The notes under the pieces are model-generated. The model was not told the DNA's origin. It searched no databases and saw only the letters and a list, made by a program, of their open reading frames with translations. A DNA stretch of 64,000 nt from Haloarchaeobius salinus (GTDB taxonomy: Archaea > Halobacteriota > Halobacteria > Halobacteriales > Natrialbaceae): positions 868,001-932,000 of the forward strand of contig NZ_JANHAU010000002.1 of NCBI RefSeq assembly GCF_024464185.1. The letters run 5' to 3'. The first letter of the stretch is position 1. The number at the start of each line of letters is the position of its first letter. Position numbers and translations under genes: made by a program. Of this stretch, positions 27,646 through 36,689 are shown one piece after another.

Positions 27646-29184
27646 ATGGAAGAGACGGAATCGGTCGATACAATCGAGGAATCGGACCCACCCGACCTGA
27701 CGTTCTACGGTGGGCGTGCCGCGAGCGCCGTTCCGCTCGCCGTCTTCGTCGCCTGGGCCATCTTCCAGAGCGGCGTGCTCGGCGTGGGCGACACGCAGGG
27801 ACTGGTCGTCGGGATGCTCGTCGGGCTCATCGCCGGGCTGTTCCTGGTGAAGGGCTCGTGGAAGGACTACGCCGATACGATCTTCGACGGGATGACCCAG
27901 CGCGTGGCCGCGACCGCGGTCGTCGCGTGGCTCTGGGCCGGCATGTTCGCGAACGTGCTTCGCGCGGGCCAGTTCGTGAACGGCCTCGTCTGGGCGGCCG
28001 ACGTCACCGGCGTCGCGGGCGACCTGTTCCCGGCGCTGACGTTCGTGCTCGCCGCGCTGCTCGCGACCGGCATCGGGACCGGCTACGGGACCGCCATCAC
28101 GTTCACGACCGTCGTGTTCCCCGCGGGTCTCCTGCTCGGCGCGAACCCGACGCTGCTGTTCGCCGCCATCCTCTCCGGCGCGGTGTTCGGCGACAACCTC
28201 GCGCCGGTCTCGGACACGACCATCGTGAGCGCGGTCACCCAGGACGCCGACATCGGCGGTGTCGTCGCCTCCCGGCTGAAGTACGCGCTGATCGCCGCGG
28301 TGTTCGCGTTCGCGGCGTACGTCATAGCCGGGCTGTCCATGTCCGGTATCGACGTCACCGGCGCGGGGACGAGCCTCGCCGAACAGGCGAACGCGGCGGG
28401 TCTCGTCCACCTGGTCTCGATGGGCGTCGTCATCGTGACGGCGATACAGGGTCGCCACATCGTCGAGGCCGTCTCCTGGGGGCTGCTGACCGCCGTCGTG
28501 GCGAACCTGGCCCTCGGGCTCTCCTCGCTGGCCGACATCCTCGTGTTCGTCGCACCCGCCGAGACGAGCCTCGCCGCCGAGTTCGCGTGGCTCCCCGTCG
28601 TCCGCATCGCCGGCCCGGACGAGTCCGTCGCCGTCGGCGGCGCGCTCTACGACGGTGCGGTCGGGTTCTTCCCGCTCATCGTCCTGACGCTGCTCATCGT
28701 CGCGGCCGCCGAGATCATGATCCGCGGCGGCGGCTTCGAGGCCATCCTCGACTTCCTCATCGGCTCCGTCGCGACGACGGTCCGCCGCGCGGAGCTGACG
28801 ATGGTGCTGGGGACGGCGCTGGTCAACGGCATGATCACGATCAACACCGCCGCCGAGATCGCCATCGCACCGTACATCGCACGGCTGGGTGGCCGCTTCA
28901 ACCTGAACGGCTACCGGCGCGCCAACATCCTGGACGCCAACACGTCCGCCCTCGGCTACATCTTCCCGTGGGGCGGCGGCCTGCTCGCGGGCTACGGGGC
29001 GATGACCAGCCTGACCGACAGCGTCCCGTGGTTCACCGAGGCGATGGTCGTCAACCCGGTCACCGTCTGGCCGTACGTCTTCCACGGCTGGTTCCTCGTG
29101 GCGGTGTTCGTCTTCGCCGCGTGGACCGGCTACGGTCGCGAGTACGTCCACGACCGCCAGTCCGCCGAGGTGGAGCGCGTATGA
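27646..29184 (+). CDS. Na+/H+ antiporter, NhaC family
   Basis: A 512-residue polytopic membrane protein with about 12 hydrophobic segments. Family features include 'GTGYGTAITFTTVVFPAG', 'AAILSGAVFGDNLAPVSDTTIVSA' (the conserved DNLAPVSDTT motif of NhaC/ArsB-like antiporters), and 'DANTSALGYIFPWGGGLLAGYG'. It would exchange Na+ for H+ across the membrane, which a halophile needs for ion and pH balance. A TATA-like TTTTATC lies about 30 bases before the ATG at 27646, suggesting a short or no leader. The next small gene overlaps it by ATGA. Confidence 0.92.
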   Translation: MEETESVDTIEESDPPDLTFYGGRAASAVPLAVFVAWAIFQSGVLGVGDTQGLVVGMLVGLIAGLFLVKGSWKDYADTIFDGMTQRVAATAVVAWLWAGMFANVLRAGQFVNGLVWAADVTGVAGDLFPALTFVLAALLATGIGTGYGTAITFTTVVFPAGLLLGANPTLLFAAILSGAVFGDNLAPVSDTTIVSAVTQDADIGGVVASRLKYALIAAVFAFAAYVIAGLSMSGIDVTGAGTSLAEQANAAGLVHLVSMGVVIVTAIQGRHIVEAVSWGLLTAVVANLALGLSSLADILVFVAPAETSLAAEFAWLPVVRIAGPDESVAVGGALYDGAVGFFPLIVLTLLIVAAAEIMIRGGGFEAILDFLIGSVATTVRRAELTMVLGTALVNGMITINTAAEIAIAPYIARLGGRFNLNGYRRANILDANTSALGYIFPWGGGLLAGYGAMTSLTDSVPWFTEAMVVNPVTVWPYVFHGWFLVAVFVFAAWTGYGREYVHDRQSAEVERV

Positions 29185-29453
29185 GCGTCCTGTCATCCGT
29201 CCTCGCCGGCATCGGCTTCCGGACGCGCACCCCGTCGTTCAGCGCCGGACAGGAGGTGACCGCGTTCGTCAGCGGCGTGCAGGACGGCGACGCGCTCCTG
29301 CGCATCGGCGATTCCCGGCTCACCGTGTCGGGCGTCGAGGACCCGACCACACTCGTCGACGAGCGGGTACTGGTCCGCGTCGAGGCGTTCGACGACACGA
29401 GCCACACCGGCAGTGCCGTCCTCGTCGCGGTCCTCGACGGTCGTGGGCTGTAG
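29181..29453 (+). CDS. Small beta-rich protein coupled to the antiporter gene
   Basis: A 90-residue protein of unknown function, translated from an ATGA overlap with the antiporter stop. The central 60 residues ('FSAGQEVTAFVSGVQDGDALLRIGDSRLTVSGVE') look like a small beta-barrel of the TRAM/OB type. That would fit an RNA- or protein-binding role. The overlap suggests translational coupling. I recall similar haloarchaeal proteins of unknown function, but I cannot verify a family here. Confidence 0.75.
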   Translation: MSVLSSVLAGIGFRTRTPSFSAGQEVTAFVSGVQDGDALLRIGDSRLTVSGVEDPTTLVDERVLVRVEAFDDTSHTGSAVLVAVLDGRGL

Positions 29454-29592
29454 TCCGCCCGGCGGCTGCTCGTGAACCGGGGACACCGGAGCCAGAGACG
29501 GCGAAGGTACCCGCGAGCGAACCACCTATACCCCTCGATTGCGTGGCCCCGACGATGACAGGCGTCCGTCGTGGCGACGAGGTGACTCGCGA

Positions 29593-30321
29593 GTGAGCGC
29601 CCGGAGCGATGCGGCAGCGGGAGCGCGCGCAATCGGCCCGTTCATGCTGGGCGTCGTCCCGTTCGGGCTCATCACCGGTATCAGCGCGATCGACGTCGGG
29701 TTCGACGCGGTGCAGACGGTCGCGATGTCGGTCGTCGTGTTCGCCGGTGCGTCCCAGCTCGCGCTCATCGAACTCGTCGGTGACCGCGCTCCCGTCGCCG
29801 TCGTCGTGGCGACCGCGGCCGTCGTCAACCTCCGCTACCTGATGTACAGCGCGTCCATCGCGCCGTACTTCCGGGACTTCTCGCCGCCGTGGAAGTGGCT
29901 CTCGGCGTACGCGCTGACCGACCAGTCCTACGCCGTCGCCGTCACGGAGTTCCGCGACGACGAGCCCGGTATCGGGCGGCGGCGCTGGTACTACCTCGGC
30001 GCGGCGTTCGCCCTGTGGGGGGTCTGGGTCGTCTCGACGGCCGTCGGGGTCGTCATCGGCGGCAGCGTCCCACCCGGACTCTCGCTCGAGTTCGCGGTAC
30101 CGTTGACGTTCCTCGCGCTGCTCGTCCCGTCGCTGAAGGACCGGCTCAGCGGGCTCGTCGGTGTGGTCGCCGGCGGGGTCGCCATCCCGGCGGCCGCGCT
30201 CCCGCTCGACCTCGGGCTCGTGGCCGCCGCACTGACCGGCCTGACGGTCGGGGTGCTCGTCGACACGTTCACGGACTGGCCGGGCGACGAACCGGACGAG
30301 GACACGGAGGGCGAGCGATGA
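29593..30321 (+). CDS. azlC: AzlC family branched-chain amino acid exporter subunit
   Basis: A 242-residue membrane protein of the AzlC/LIV-E large-subunit family. Characteristic segments are 'GPFMLGVVPFGLITGISAI', 'FAGASQLALIELVGDRAP' and 'VVNLRYLMYSASIAPYF', the last with the family's LRYLMYS motif. Six or seven hydrophobic stretches are visible. With the overlapping AzlD it should form the two-component LIV-E exporter for valine, leucine and isoleucine (or azaleucine resistance). I choose the GTG at 29593, because the longer frame starts with an implausible arginine-rich stretch. Confidence 0.9.
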   Translation: MSARSDAAAGARAIGPFMLGVVPFGLITGISAIDVGFDAVQTVAMSVVVFAGASQLALIELVGDRAPVAVVVATAAVVNLRYLMYSASIAPYFRDFSPPWKWLSAYALTDQSYAVAVTEFRDDEPGIGRRRWYYLGAAFALWGVWVVSTAVGVVIGGSVPPGLSLEFAVPLTFLALLVPSLKDRLSGLVGVVAGGVAIPAAALPLDLGLVAAALTGLTVGVLVDTFTDWPGDEPDEDTEGER

Positions 30322-30650
30322 GCTACGACGCGACGACGCTGTGGGGTATCGTGCTCGCCGTGGGTGTCCTCACGCTCGCGCTCCGGCTCTCGTTCATCCT
30401 GCTGTTCGGCCGGGTCGACGACGTCCCGACCCGCGTCGAGCGGACCCTCGAACTGGTCCCGGCGGCGGTGCTCGCCGCGCTCGTGGTGCCGGCGGTCGTC
30501 GCGCTCGACACCAGCCTGTCGCTCGTCGCCGAACCCGCGAAGGTCGTCGCGGCGGTCGTCGCGGCGGGCGTCGCCTGGCGCACCGAGAACGTGCTCGCGA
30601 CCATCGCGGTCGGAATGGGCGTACTCTGGCTCGTCGGGGCGGTCGTCTGA
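30318..30650 (+). CDS. azlD: AzlD family small subunit
   Basis: A 110-residue membrane protein with four hydrophobic segments ('IVLAVGVLTLALRLSFILLFG', 'TLELVPAAVLAALVVPAVVAL', 'KVVAAVVAAGVAWRTENVLATIAVGMGVLWLVGAVV'; the last covers two helices). The 'ALRLSFILLFGR' and 'LELVPAAVLAALVVP' motifs identify AzlD, partner of AzlC. Its ATG overlaps the azlC stop by ATGA, so the two are translationally coupled and equimolar expression is likely. Confidence 0.92.
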   Translation: MSYDATTLWGIVLAVGVLTLALRLSFILLFGRVDDVPTRVERTLELVPAAVLAALVVPAVVALDTSLSLVAEPAKVVAAVVAAGVAWRTENVLATIAVGMGVLWLVGAVV

Positions 30651-30860
30651 ACCCACCTGGAGGCCGACGTGAGCCCGCGTGTCGCTGCCCCATCGAATGA
30701 TTCTGACCATTCCTGCAGCTCCATTGGTTATGTCTGCCCAGGGTGCTTTACGAAGCCGATATCGGTTGAATCGGTGAGCCCTTCCGTGAAGCCGCAGTAT
30801 TAAGTGTGGTGGCCACTACTTCGGCAAGTGTCATTCCTGCCTGTCAGGGAATGGGGAACC

Positions 30861-31463
30861 ATGGCAACCACGACAGAGACCACCACGACCGACACGAATC
30901 GACCACCGGAGGGGGGAGGACCGTCGAAGGGGGAGCTGTTCGAGGCGCTCTCGAACGACCGACGCCGGGAGACGTTGCGGTATCTACTTCGACAGGAGGA
31001 CGGGAAGACCACGAAGGGGGAGGTCGCCCGTCACATCGCCGCGCACGAGACCGGCAAACCGACCGAGCAGGTGACCTCCGACGAGCGGAAACGTGTGTAC
31101 ATCGCGCTCCACCAGACCCACCTACCGAAGCTCGACGACCTGGGACTCGTCGAGTACGACTCCTCGCAGGGCGCGCTCCGTCTCGGCGACGACTGCGACG
31201 GACTGGCGGTGTATCTGGACGTCGGGACCGACGACGGCGACGACGAGGGCGACTCGCACCGATGGGGGCGGTACTACCTCGGCATCGGCATCGGCGGCCT
31301 CGGCGTCACCGGTGTCCTCGCGAGCGGCATCGGACCGATCACCGTCGGTCCGGGCCTCGGTGTCGCGGCGGCGCTCGCGCTCGCGGTCACCGTGACCGGT
31401 ATCGCACAGACCTACGGCGAAGAACTCAGCCTGCCGCCCGTCGGTGAGGAACTCGACCGGTAG
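30861..31463 (+). CDS. Winged-helix regulator with C-terminal membrane segment
   Basis: A 200-residue protein. Residues about 22-115 form a winged helix ('LFEALSNDRRRETLRYLLRQ...KGEVARHIAAHE...KRVYIALHQTHLPKLDDLGLVEYD'), the pattern of the haloarchaeal DUF7344-type regulators. The C-terminus has two hydrophobic segments ('YYLGIGIGGLGVTGVLASG', 'VGPGLGVAAALALAVTVTGIA'), which would tether it to the membrane. The start is the ATG of MATTTET; the upstream frame to 30804 is not needed. A TATA-like TATTAAG lies about 65 bases before the ATG. Target unknown. Confidence 0.85.
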   Translation: MATTTETTTTDTNRPPEGGGPSKGELFEALSNDRRRETLRYLLRQEDGKTTKGEVARHIAAHETGKPTEQVTSDERKRVYIALHQTHLPKLDDLGLVEYDSSQGALRLGDDCDGLAVYLDVGTDDGDDEGDSHRWGRYYLGIGIGGLGVTGVLASGIGPITVGPGLGVAAALALAVTVTGIAQTYGEELSLPPVGEELDR

Positions 31464-32822
31464 CTACTCCAGCGTCTCCTCCTCTTCCTCGCGGTCCTCG
31501 CTGTCGCTCCCGGCGTCGACGCGCTTCGACACGTCCACCTGGTAGTTCCCGAGGATGTCGCGGCCGAGGAGGATGGGGTAGTCCATGTGCGAGCGGTCCT
31601 CGACGCTCGCGGTGACGGTGTGCTGCCGGCCACCGACGCCGACCACGAGGTCGACGACCGGCCGGGACTTGCCCTGCTTCAGGCTGCCGGACTTCACGCG
31701 CATCACCGACTTGATTGGGCCGGCACCGACGTCGGCCGCCAGCCTGGTGTCGATGCTCGTCCGCGTCGCGCCGGTGTCGGACTTCGCGACGACCGTCTTC
31801 GAGCCGGAGGTCCCGGAGACGACGACCTCCTCGGTGTAGCCGACGACGAGCGGCCCGTCGCTCGTCGTCTTCGACTTGATGGGCGCACACGCCGGCATCG
31901 AGTCGTCGAGCGTCGCGGACAGCTCGCGAACGCGCTCGTCGTCGACCTCACCGCCTGCCTCCTCGATGGCGAGCTTCGCGATGTGCGGTGCAGGCGACCG
32001 CTCGGTCGCCTTGTACAGACCCTTGAAGCCGGCCGTGGGGTTGACCTCGAGGACGAACCAGCCGTCGTCGCCCTCGACGATGTCCACGCCCGCGTAGTCG
32101 AGCCCGACGACCGAGGTGGCCCGCTTCGCGATCTTCTTGACCTCCGTGGGCAGGTTGTCCGTCGCGTTCTCCACGTCGCCGCCGAGGGCGACGTTCGTCC
32201 GCCAGTCGTTGTCCGGCGCGTAGCGGTACATCGCGCCGACGACCTTTTCGCCGACGACGTAGACGCGGATGTCGCGGTGACGCTCGCCGTCGCGTTCGAT
32301 GAGCTTCTGGAGGAACGCGTACCGGTTGCCGACCTTCGCATTGACCGGGTCGCCCTGGCCGACCTTCCAGGTGCCGCCGCCGTGGGTCCCGATGGCGGTC
32401 TTGTAGACGGCCTCCTCGCCGAACTCGTCGCGGTGGGCGTTCAGCTCGTCGGTGTCGAGCGCCAGCAGCGCCTCGGGGACCTGGATACCGTTGTCCGCGA
32501 GCGCCGCAGCGGACGCGATCTTGTGGGTCGCCCGGAGCGTCGCCGACGGCTCGTTCAGCATCGGACGCAGCGTGGCGAGCGTGTTCGCCAGCCCGAGCTC
32601 CTCACAGGGCTGTTCGGTGTTCGAGAGCAGCATCCGGTTCGCGACGATGTCGACGTCGGGTTTGAGGGTGGCACCGTCGGGGCCGACACGTACCGAGGTG
32701 TTCTCCGTGCGGAGCCACTCGGGGTCGTGCCCCAGTTCCTCGACCGCGTTGCAGATCGCCTTCGATTCCTTGCTGCTGTGGAGACTGAGGACCCCCACCG
32801 TCACGGGAGAAGATGTACCCAT
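31464..32822 (-). CDS. rimK: RimK-type ATP-grasp ligase fused to an aspartic-protease-like (ATP-dependent zinc protease) domain
   Basis: A 452-residue two-domain protein. Residues about 1-295 are a RimK-like ATP-grasp amino-acid ligase ('VYKTAIGTHGGGTWKVG', 'DIRVYVVGEKVVGAMYRYA', 'YAGVDIVEGDDGWFVLEVNPTAGFKGL'). RimK enzymes add glutamate to a protein or peptide C-terminus. Residues about 325-450 are the retropepsin-like 'putative ATP-dependent zinc protease' domain ('VVAKSDTGATRTSIDT', 'MDYPILLGRDIL'). In bacteria these two often sit in adjacent genes with an AstE/AspA-type carboxypeptidase; here they are fused, and such a carboxypeptidase gene lies at 33846. Start ATG of MGTSSPVTVG. Confidence 0.9.
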   Translation of the reverse strand: MGTSSPVTVGVLSLHSSKESKAICNAVEELGHDPEWLRTENTSVRVGPDGATLKPDVDIVANRMLLSNTEQPCEELGLANTLATLRPMLNEPSATLRATHKIASAAALADNGIQVPEALLALDTDELNAHRDEFGEEAVYKTAIGTHGGGTWKVGQGDPVNAKVGNRYAFLQKLIERDGERHRDIRVYVVGEKVVGAMYRYAPDNDWRTNVALGGDVENATDNLPTEVKKIAKRATSVVGLDYAGVDIVEGDDGWFVLEVNPTAGFKGLYKATERSPAPHIAKLAIEEAGGEVDDERVRELSATLDDSMPACAPIKSKTTSDGPLVVGYTEEVVVSGTSGSKTVVAKSDTGATRTSIDTRLAADVGAGPIKSVMRVKSGSLKQGKSRPVVDLVVGVGGRQHTVTASVEDRSHMDYPILLGRDILGNYQVDVSKRVDAGSDSEDREEEEETLE

Positions 32823-32902
32823 AGCGGAATAACTCGACCCCGCATCAAAAACATTGCCAGTTCGGAGCGGCCCTGTGGCGGTTACACACGGGAAGTACGG
32901 AC

Positions 32903-33655
32903 TCAGAGGTAGGCAGCGTCCCAGCGGGTCGCCTTCCGGCGGTTCCCGCAGCTGTTGCAGACGACCTCCTCCATCGGCCCCATCGCCGTGTCGAAGGAGT
33001 TGCACGCGCCACAGAACAGGCCGTAGCGTCGCTCACGCTCGGGGTCGACGTACGCCTCGTAGAACTGTCCCTCCGTGCCGCGGTGGACCTCGGCGTAGTT
33101 CACGTACGCGGTCGCGTCGTCGACGGTGACCTCGTCGAGCGCCTCCCACTCGACGTGCTCCTCCTCGGTCGCGACGAAGATGTTCTCCGTCAGCGTCTCG
33201 TCGGCGACGGTGACGGTCCGGTCGCCGGCGCGCCCGAAGGCGTGGGCCTCGTAGAACTCGTTGCCGCGCCGGTTCCCGTCCAGCACCGCACCGGAGATCC
33301 GCTGTGCGCCGTGTTCGACGAGCGCCGCCTTCGTCTCGGTCAGCAGCCGCGAGCCGTAGCCGTGGCCCCGATGGTCCGGGTGGACGTGGAGCCAGAGTAT
33401 CCGGCCGTCGGACGGGGTCTTCCCCACGATCTCGCTCTGGGAGAAGGCGACGATACCGGTGTCGTCCTCGGCGACGAGGAGGACGGCGTCGTCGTCCTCG
33501 AGCTGCTCGGCGAGCAGGTCCGCGGCGTACCACTCCTCCAGCGCCACGTCGATGGTCTTCGGGTCGAGCATGTGGTGGTAGGAGTCGTGGAGCGACGCCG
33601 CTGCGACCGCCCGCAGCGCCTCGAAGTCGTCGGCGGTTGCATCCCGGATCTGCAT
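32903..33655 (-). CDS. GNAT acetyltransferase with C-terminal zinc ribbon
   Basis: A 250-residue protein. Residues about 1-150 form a GNAT N-acetyltransferase ('LWLHVHPDHRGHGYGSRLLTETKAAL' contains the acetyl-CoA motif R-G-H-G-Y-G). Residues about 205-245 hold a zinc ribbon, CGACNSFD...VVCNSCGNRRKATRWD. The acetyltransferase plus ribbon combination is seen in haloarchaeal proteins. Its substrate is not known. It lies just upstream of the RimK fusion on the same strand (80 bp gap), so they may be co-transcribed. The start is the ATG of MQIRDATADD. Confidence 0.88.
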   Translation of the reverse strand: MQIRDATADDFEALRAVAAASLHDSYHHMLDPKTIDVALEEWYAADLLAEQLEDDDAVLLVAEDDTGIVAFSQSEIVGKTPSDGRILWLHVHPDHRGHGYGSRLLTETKAALVEHGAQRISGAVLDGNRRGNEFYEAHAFGRAGDRTVTVADETLTENIFVATEEEHVEWEALDEVTVDDATAYVNYAEVHRGTEGQFYEAYVDPERERRYGLFCGACNSFDTAMGPMEEVVCNSCGNRRKATRWDAAYL

Positions 33656-33845
33656 ACGTACTCCTTGGGACGGAACTGACATAATACTCCGCAAACCTGC
33701 CGGTCGTGTGGTCGTTCGTCCACTTTCACGCCGCAGTGGTGCGCCCGTCCATAGTTTTCCGCGTAGAGGGCCTACACTCGGGGATTCGTCCGTCCTGGCG
33801 GCGGCGACGCACACACTCTTATGCCGTGGGCGATGCAGGTGAGGT

Positions 33846-34889
33846 ATGGCATCGGACACGGTTCCCTCGGGGGACAACGAGCCCTTCACGTACAACGGTG
33901 GGCGCGTCGACCCCGGGGAGACCGCGAACATCAGGTACGGCATCAGCGAGACGTATCTCGGCGACCCGGTCCGCATCCCGGTCACGATCCTCAACGGCGA
34001 GCACCCCGGACCGACCGGGTTCCTCTCCGCGGCGGCCCACGGCGACGAGCTCAACGGCATCGAGGTGGTCCGCGAGGTCGCCCACGAGTGGCCGCTGGAC
34101 GACCTCCACGGCTGTCTCGTCTGCATGCCCGTGCTCAACGTTCCCGGCTTCCTCGCCCAGCAGCGCTACCTCCCCATCTACGACCGCGACCTGAACCGGT
34201 CGTTCCCCGGGCACGAGGAGTCGACGAGCGCGAAGCGGATGGCGCACCGGATCTTCACGAACTTCGTCGAGCCCTGTGACTTCGGCATCGACCTGCACAC
34301 CTCGACGCGCGGCCGAACGAACATGCTCCACGTGCGCGCCGACACCGACCACAGTGGCGCGAACCGGGTCGCACGCGCGTTCGCCTCGAACGTCATCATC
34401 TCGAGCGAGGGTCCCAGCGGCTCGCTTCGCCGGGAGGCCTCGGAGGCCGGGACACCGACGATTACCGTCGAGATGGGCGAGGCACACCGCTTCCAGCGCG
34501 AGTTCATCGACAACGCGCTCGACGGCGTGATGAGCGTCCTCGCGGAGTACGGGATGCTCGACACGGAGGCGGTCCGCTGGCCGGGCTGGCGCACCGTCAT
34601 CCAGGAGAACGACGAGAAGACGTGGCTCCGGGCGGACGTCGGTGGGATGGTCGACATGCACTACGAGTGCGGCTCGCTCGTCCACGAGGGCGACCGCATC
34701 TGTACCATCACCAGTCCGTTCAAGACCGACAACACGGTCGTCGAGGCACCGTTCACCGGCGTCCTCGTCGGCGTGCTGGAGAACCCGGTCGTCTACCCGG
34801 GGAACCCCCTCTGTCACCTCGTCGAACTCGACACGAAGACACTGCGCGCCGTCGAGCGCGAACAGTCGCCACCGGCCGGCCGGTCCTGA
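33846..34889 (+). CDS. Succinylglutamate desuccinylase/aspartoacylase family (M14-like) protein
   Basis: A 347-residue zinc enzyme of the AstE/AspA family. The zinc ligands are in 'AAAHGDELNGIEVV' (His and Glu, about 61-74), and 'DFGIDLHTSTRGRTNMLHVR' gives the third His. The substrate Arg and Asn are in 'DRDLNRSFPG', and 'TITVEMGEAH' holds the catalytic Glu. A C-terminal biotinyl-like beta domain follows ('ADVGGMVDMHYECGSLVHEGDRI'). It would hydrolyse an N-acyl amino acid or a poly-glutamyl tail. Neighbouring the RimK fusion, it may reverse the RimK modification, as proposed for bacterial rimK loci. Confidence 0.9.
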   Translation: MASDTVPSGDNEPFTYNGGRVDPGETANIRYGISETYLGDPVRIPVTILNGEHPGPTGFLSAAAHGDELNGIEVVREVAHEWPLDDLHGCLVCMPVLNVPGFLAQQRYLPIYDRDLNRSFPGHEESTSAKRMAHRIFTNFVEPCDFGIDLHTSTRGRTNMLHVRADTDHSGANRVARAFASNVIISSEGPSGSLRREASEAGTPTITVEMGEAHRFQREFIDNALDGVMSVLAEYGMLDTEAVRWPGWRTVIQENDEKTWLRADVGGMVDMHYECGSLVHEGDRICTITSPFKTDNTVVEAPFTGVLVGVLENPVVYPGNPLCHLVELDTKTLRAVEREQSPPAGRS

Positions 34890-35000
34890 ACACGACCCAT
34901 CGGTCCCGCGACCGAAGACGTTCGGTCGACCGCGATTCCGGCAGGGGCCGCGAAAGAAGTAACTTCTATACCCCCACGGTCCAACCCTCGGACAGAGAGT

Positions 35001-35438
35001 ATGAGTCAGTCTTACAATCGTGGCCTCGTCGAGGACTTCAGTCGCTGGAAGGAGTTCTCGGCCGGCATGTGGGCGTGGATATTCCACAAGTTCACTGGAT
35101 GGGTTCTCATCGGGTACCTGTTCACCCACATCGCCGTGTTGAGTACGGCGATTTCGGCACAGCAGGGCGAGACGGTGACGAACAGCGCGGGCCAGCAGGT
35201 CGACGTGTACACGAACACGCTGACACTGCTCGAGAGCACGTTCGTCGTCCGACTGCTCGAGGTCGGGCTGCTCGCGGTCGCCGTCTTCCACATCCTGAAC
35301 GGCATCCGCCTGCTGCTGGTGGACCTGGGAATCGGGCTGGAGTCACAGGACAAGACGTTCTACGCGTCGCTCGTGCTGACCGGCGCGATCATCGTCGCGA
35401 GCGTGCCGACGTTCATGGCGGGAATCGGGGGTGCCTGA
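35001..35438 (+). CDS. sdhC: Succinate dehydrogenase cytochrome b subunit SdhC
   Basis: A 145-residue membrane anchor subunit with three hydrophobic helices. Its signatures are '[19 protein letters not shown]', with a His suited to haem b ligation, and '[17 protein letters not shown]', the conserved H-x-x-N-G-x-R motif. It is the first gene of an sdhC-sdhD-sdhB-sdhA operon. A TATA-like TTCTATAC lies about 40 bases upstream of the ATG. It anchors succinate:quinone oxidoreductase (complex II) in the membrane. Confidence 0.93.
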   Translation: MSQSYNRGLVEDFSRWKEFSAGMWAWIFHKFTGWVLIGYLFTHIAVLSTAISAQQGETVTNSAGQQVDVYTNTLTLLESTFVVRLLEVGLLAVAVFHILNGIRLLLVDLGIGLESQDKTFYASLVLTGAIIVASVPTFMAGIGGA

Positions 35439-35439
35439 G

Positions 35440-35811
35440 ATGTCTGCGGGCGCACCCACCTCCTTCGAGCGCGGCGGACGCATGTGGCTCCTCCAGCGCG
35501 TGACGGCGGCGTTCCTCGTCGTCGTCCTGGCGTTCCACTTCTTCCTGCTCCACTTCTACCACCACGCGTTCGAGATCACGCTCATGGGCACGGAGACGCG
35601 GATGCAGGACGTCGGCTACTTCGCGACGATGTGGCTGTTCCTCGTGACGGCGACGTTCCACGGGGTCAACGGCGTCTACAACGCGCTGGTCAACCAGGGT
35701 ATCTCCGGCACGCCCAAGACGGCCGTCAAGGCCATCCTCGGGCTCGCCGGTCTGCTGCTCGTCGCACAGGGGACGAGAGTCGCGCTGTACATGAACGGGT
35801 TCTTAGCATGA
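35440..35811 (+). CDS. sdhD: Succinate dehydrogenase membrane anchor subunit SdhD
   Basis: A 123-residue hydrophobic subunit with three helices ('LQRVTAAFLVVVLAFHFFLLHFYHH', 'YFATMWLFLVTATFHGVNGVYNALV' and 'AILGLAGLLLVAQGTRVALYM', each shown across a helix). The 'FHGVNGVYNAL' segment parallels the H-x-x-N-G motif of SdhC. It starts one base after the sdhC stop and its own stop overlaps sdhB by ATGA. It forms the quinone site together with SdhC. Confidence 0.92.
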   Translation: MSAGAPTSFERGGRMWLLQRVTAAFLVVVLAFHFFLLHFYHHAFEITLMGTETRMQDVGYFATMWLFLVTATFHGVNGVYNALVNQGISGTPKTAVKAILGLAGLLLVAQGTRVALYMNGFLA

Positions 35812-36683
35812 GTACGCAAGTTCCAGAGACCGAGACCGAGACCGAAACCGAGACGGAACCGGCCGGCGAGTCCCACCAGGAGCGCCGGATGACGGAGAAG
35901 GCGGCCAAGCGTGAGTACCGCGACGCACAGAAGAAGGCCGAACAGGAGCTGCGGGCGGCCGAGGAGTCGGTCCACCTCAAGGTGTTCCGGTACGACCCCG
36001 AGGTCGAGGACAAACAGGAGCCCCGCTTCGACGACTTCTACGTCCCGTACACGAAGGGGATGACCGTCCTCGACGCGCTGATGTACGCGCGTGACCACTA
36101 CGACGCGTCGCTGACGTTCAGACACTCCTGCCGGCAGGCGGTCTGTGGCTCCGACGCGATGTTCGTCAACGGCAGACAGCGCCTCTGCTGCAAGACCCAG
36201 CTCTCGGAGATGGCCGAACCGGTCCGCATCGAGCCGCTCCCGCATCAGGACGTGGTGAAGGACCTCGTCGTGGACATGGAGCACTTCTACGACCAGATGC
36301 ACGCGGTCGAGCCGTACTTCCAGTCGGAGGACGTACCCAAGGAAGAGCAGCGACAGAGCCGGGAGAACCGGGAGAAGATCAAGATGTCCACGCGCTGCAT
36401 CTGGTGTGGTGCCTGCATGTCCTCGTGCAACATCGCTGCGGGCGACAACGAGTACCTCGGACCGGCGGCCATCAACAAGGCGTACCGGTTCTACATGGAC
36501 GAGCGCGAGGACGAGGAGGAGCTGAAGGAGCACCGACTCCGCATCCTCGAACAGGAACACGGCGTCTGGCGCTGTCAGACCCAGTTCTCCTGTACGGAGG
36601 TCTGCCCGAAGGACATCCCCCTCACCGAGCACATCCAGGAGCTCAAGCGCGAGGCGGTCAAGAACAACCTCAAGTTCTGGTAA
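35808..36683 (+). CDS. sdhB: Succinate dehydrogenase iron-sulfur subunit SdhB
   Basis: A 291-residue electron-transfer subunit. After an extra acidic N-terminal arm of about 60 residues ('ETETETETETEP' and charged helices) comes the 2Fe-2S ferredoxin domain with 'SCRQAVCGSDAM...LCC' (Asp replaces the third Cys, as in many SdhB). The C-terminal domain has 'CIWCGACMSSC' (4Fe-4S) and 'CQTQFSCTEVCPKDIP' (3Fe-4S). The arm makes it longer than the bacterial 235-260. It passes electrons from FAD to the quinone site. Confidence 0.95.
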   Translation: MSTQVPETETETETETEPAGESHQERRMTEKAAKREYRDAQKKAEQELRAAEESVHLKVFRYDPEVEDKQEPRFDDFYVPYTKGMTVLDALMYARDHYDASLTFRHSCRQAVCGSDAMFVNGRQRLCCKTQLSEMAEPVRIEPLPHQDVVKDLVVDMEHFYDQMHAVEPYFQSEDVPKEEQRQSRENREKIKMSTRCIWCGACMSSCNIAAGDNEYLGPAAINKAYRFYMDEREDEEELKEHRLRILEQEHGVWRCQTQFSCTEVCPKDIPLTEHIQELKREAVKNNLKFW

Positions 36684-36689
36684 TCAACA

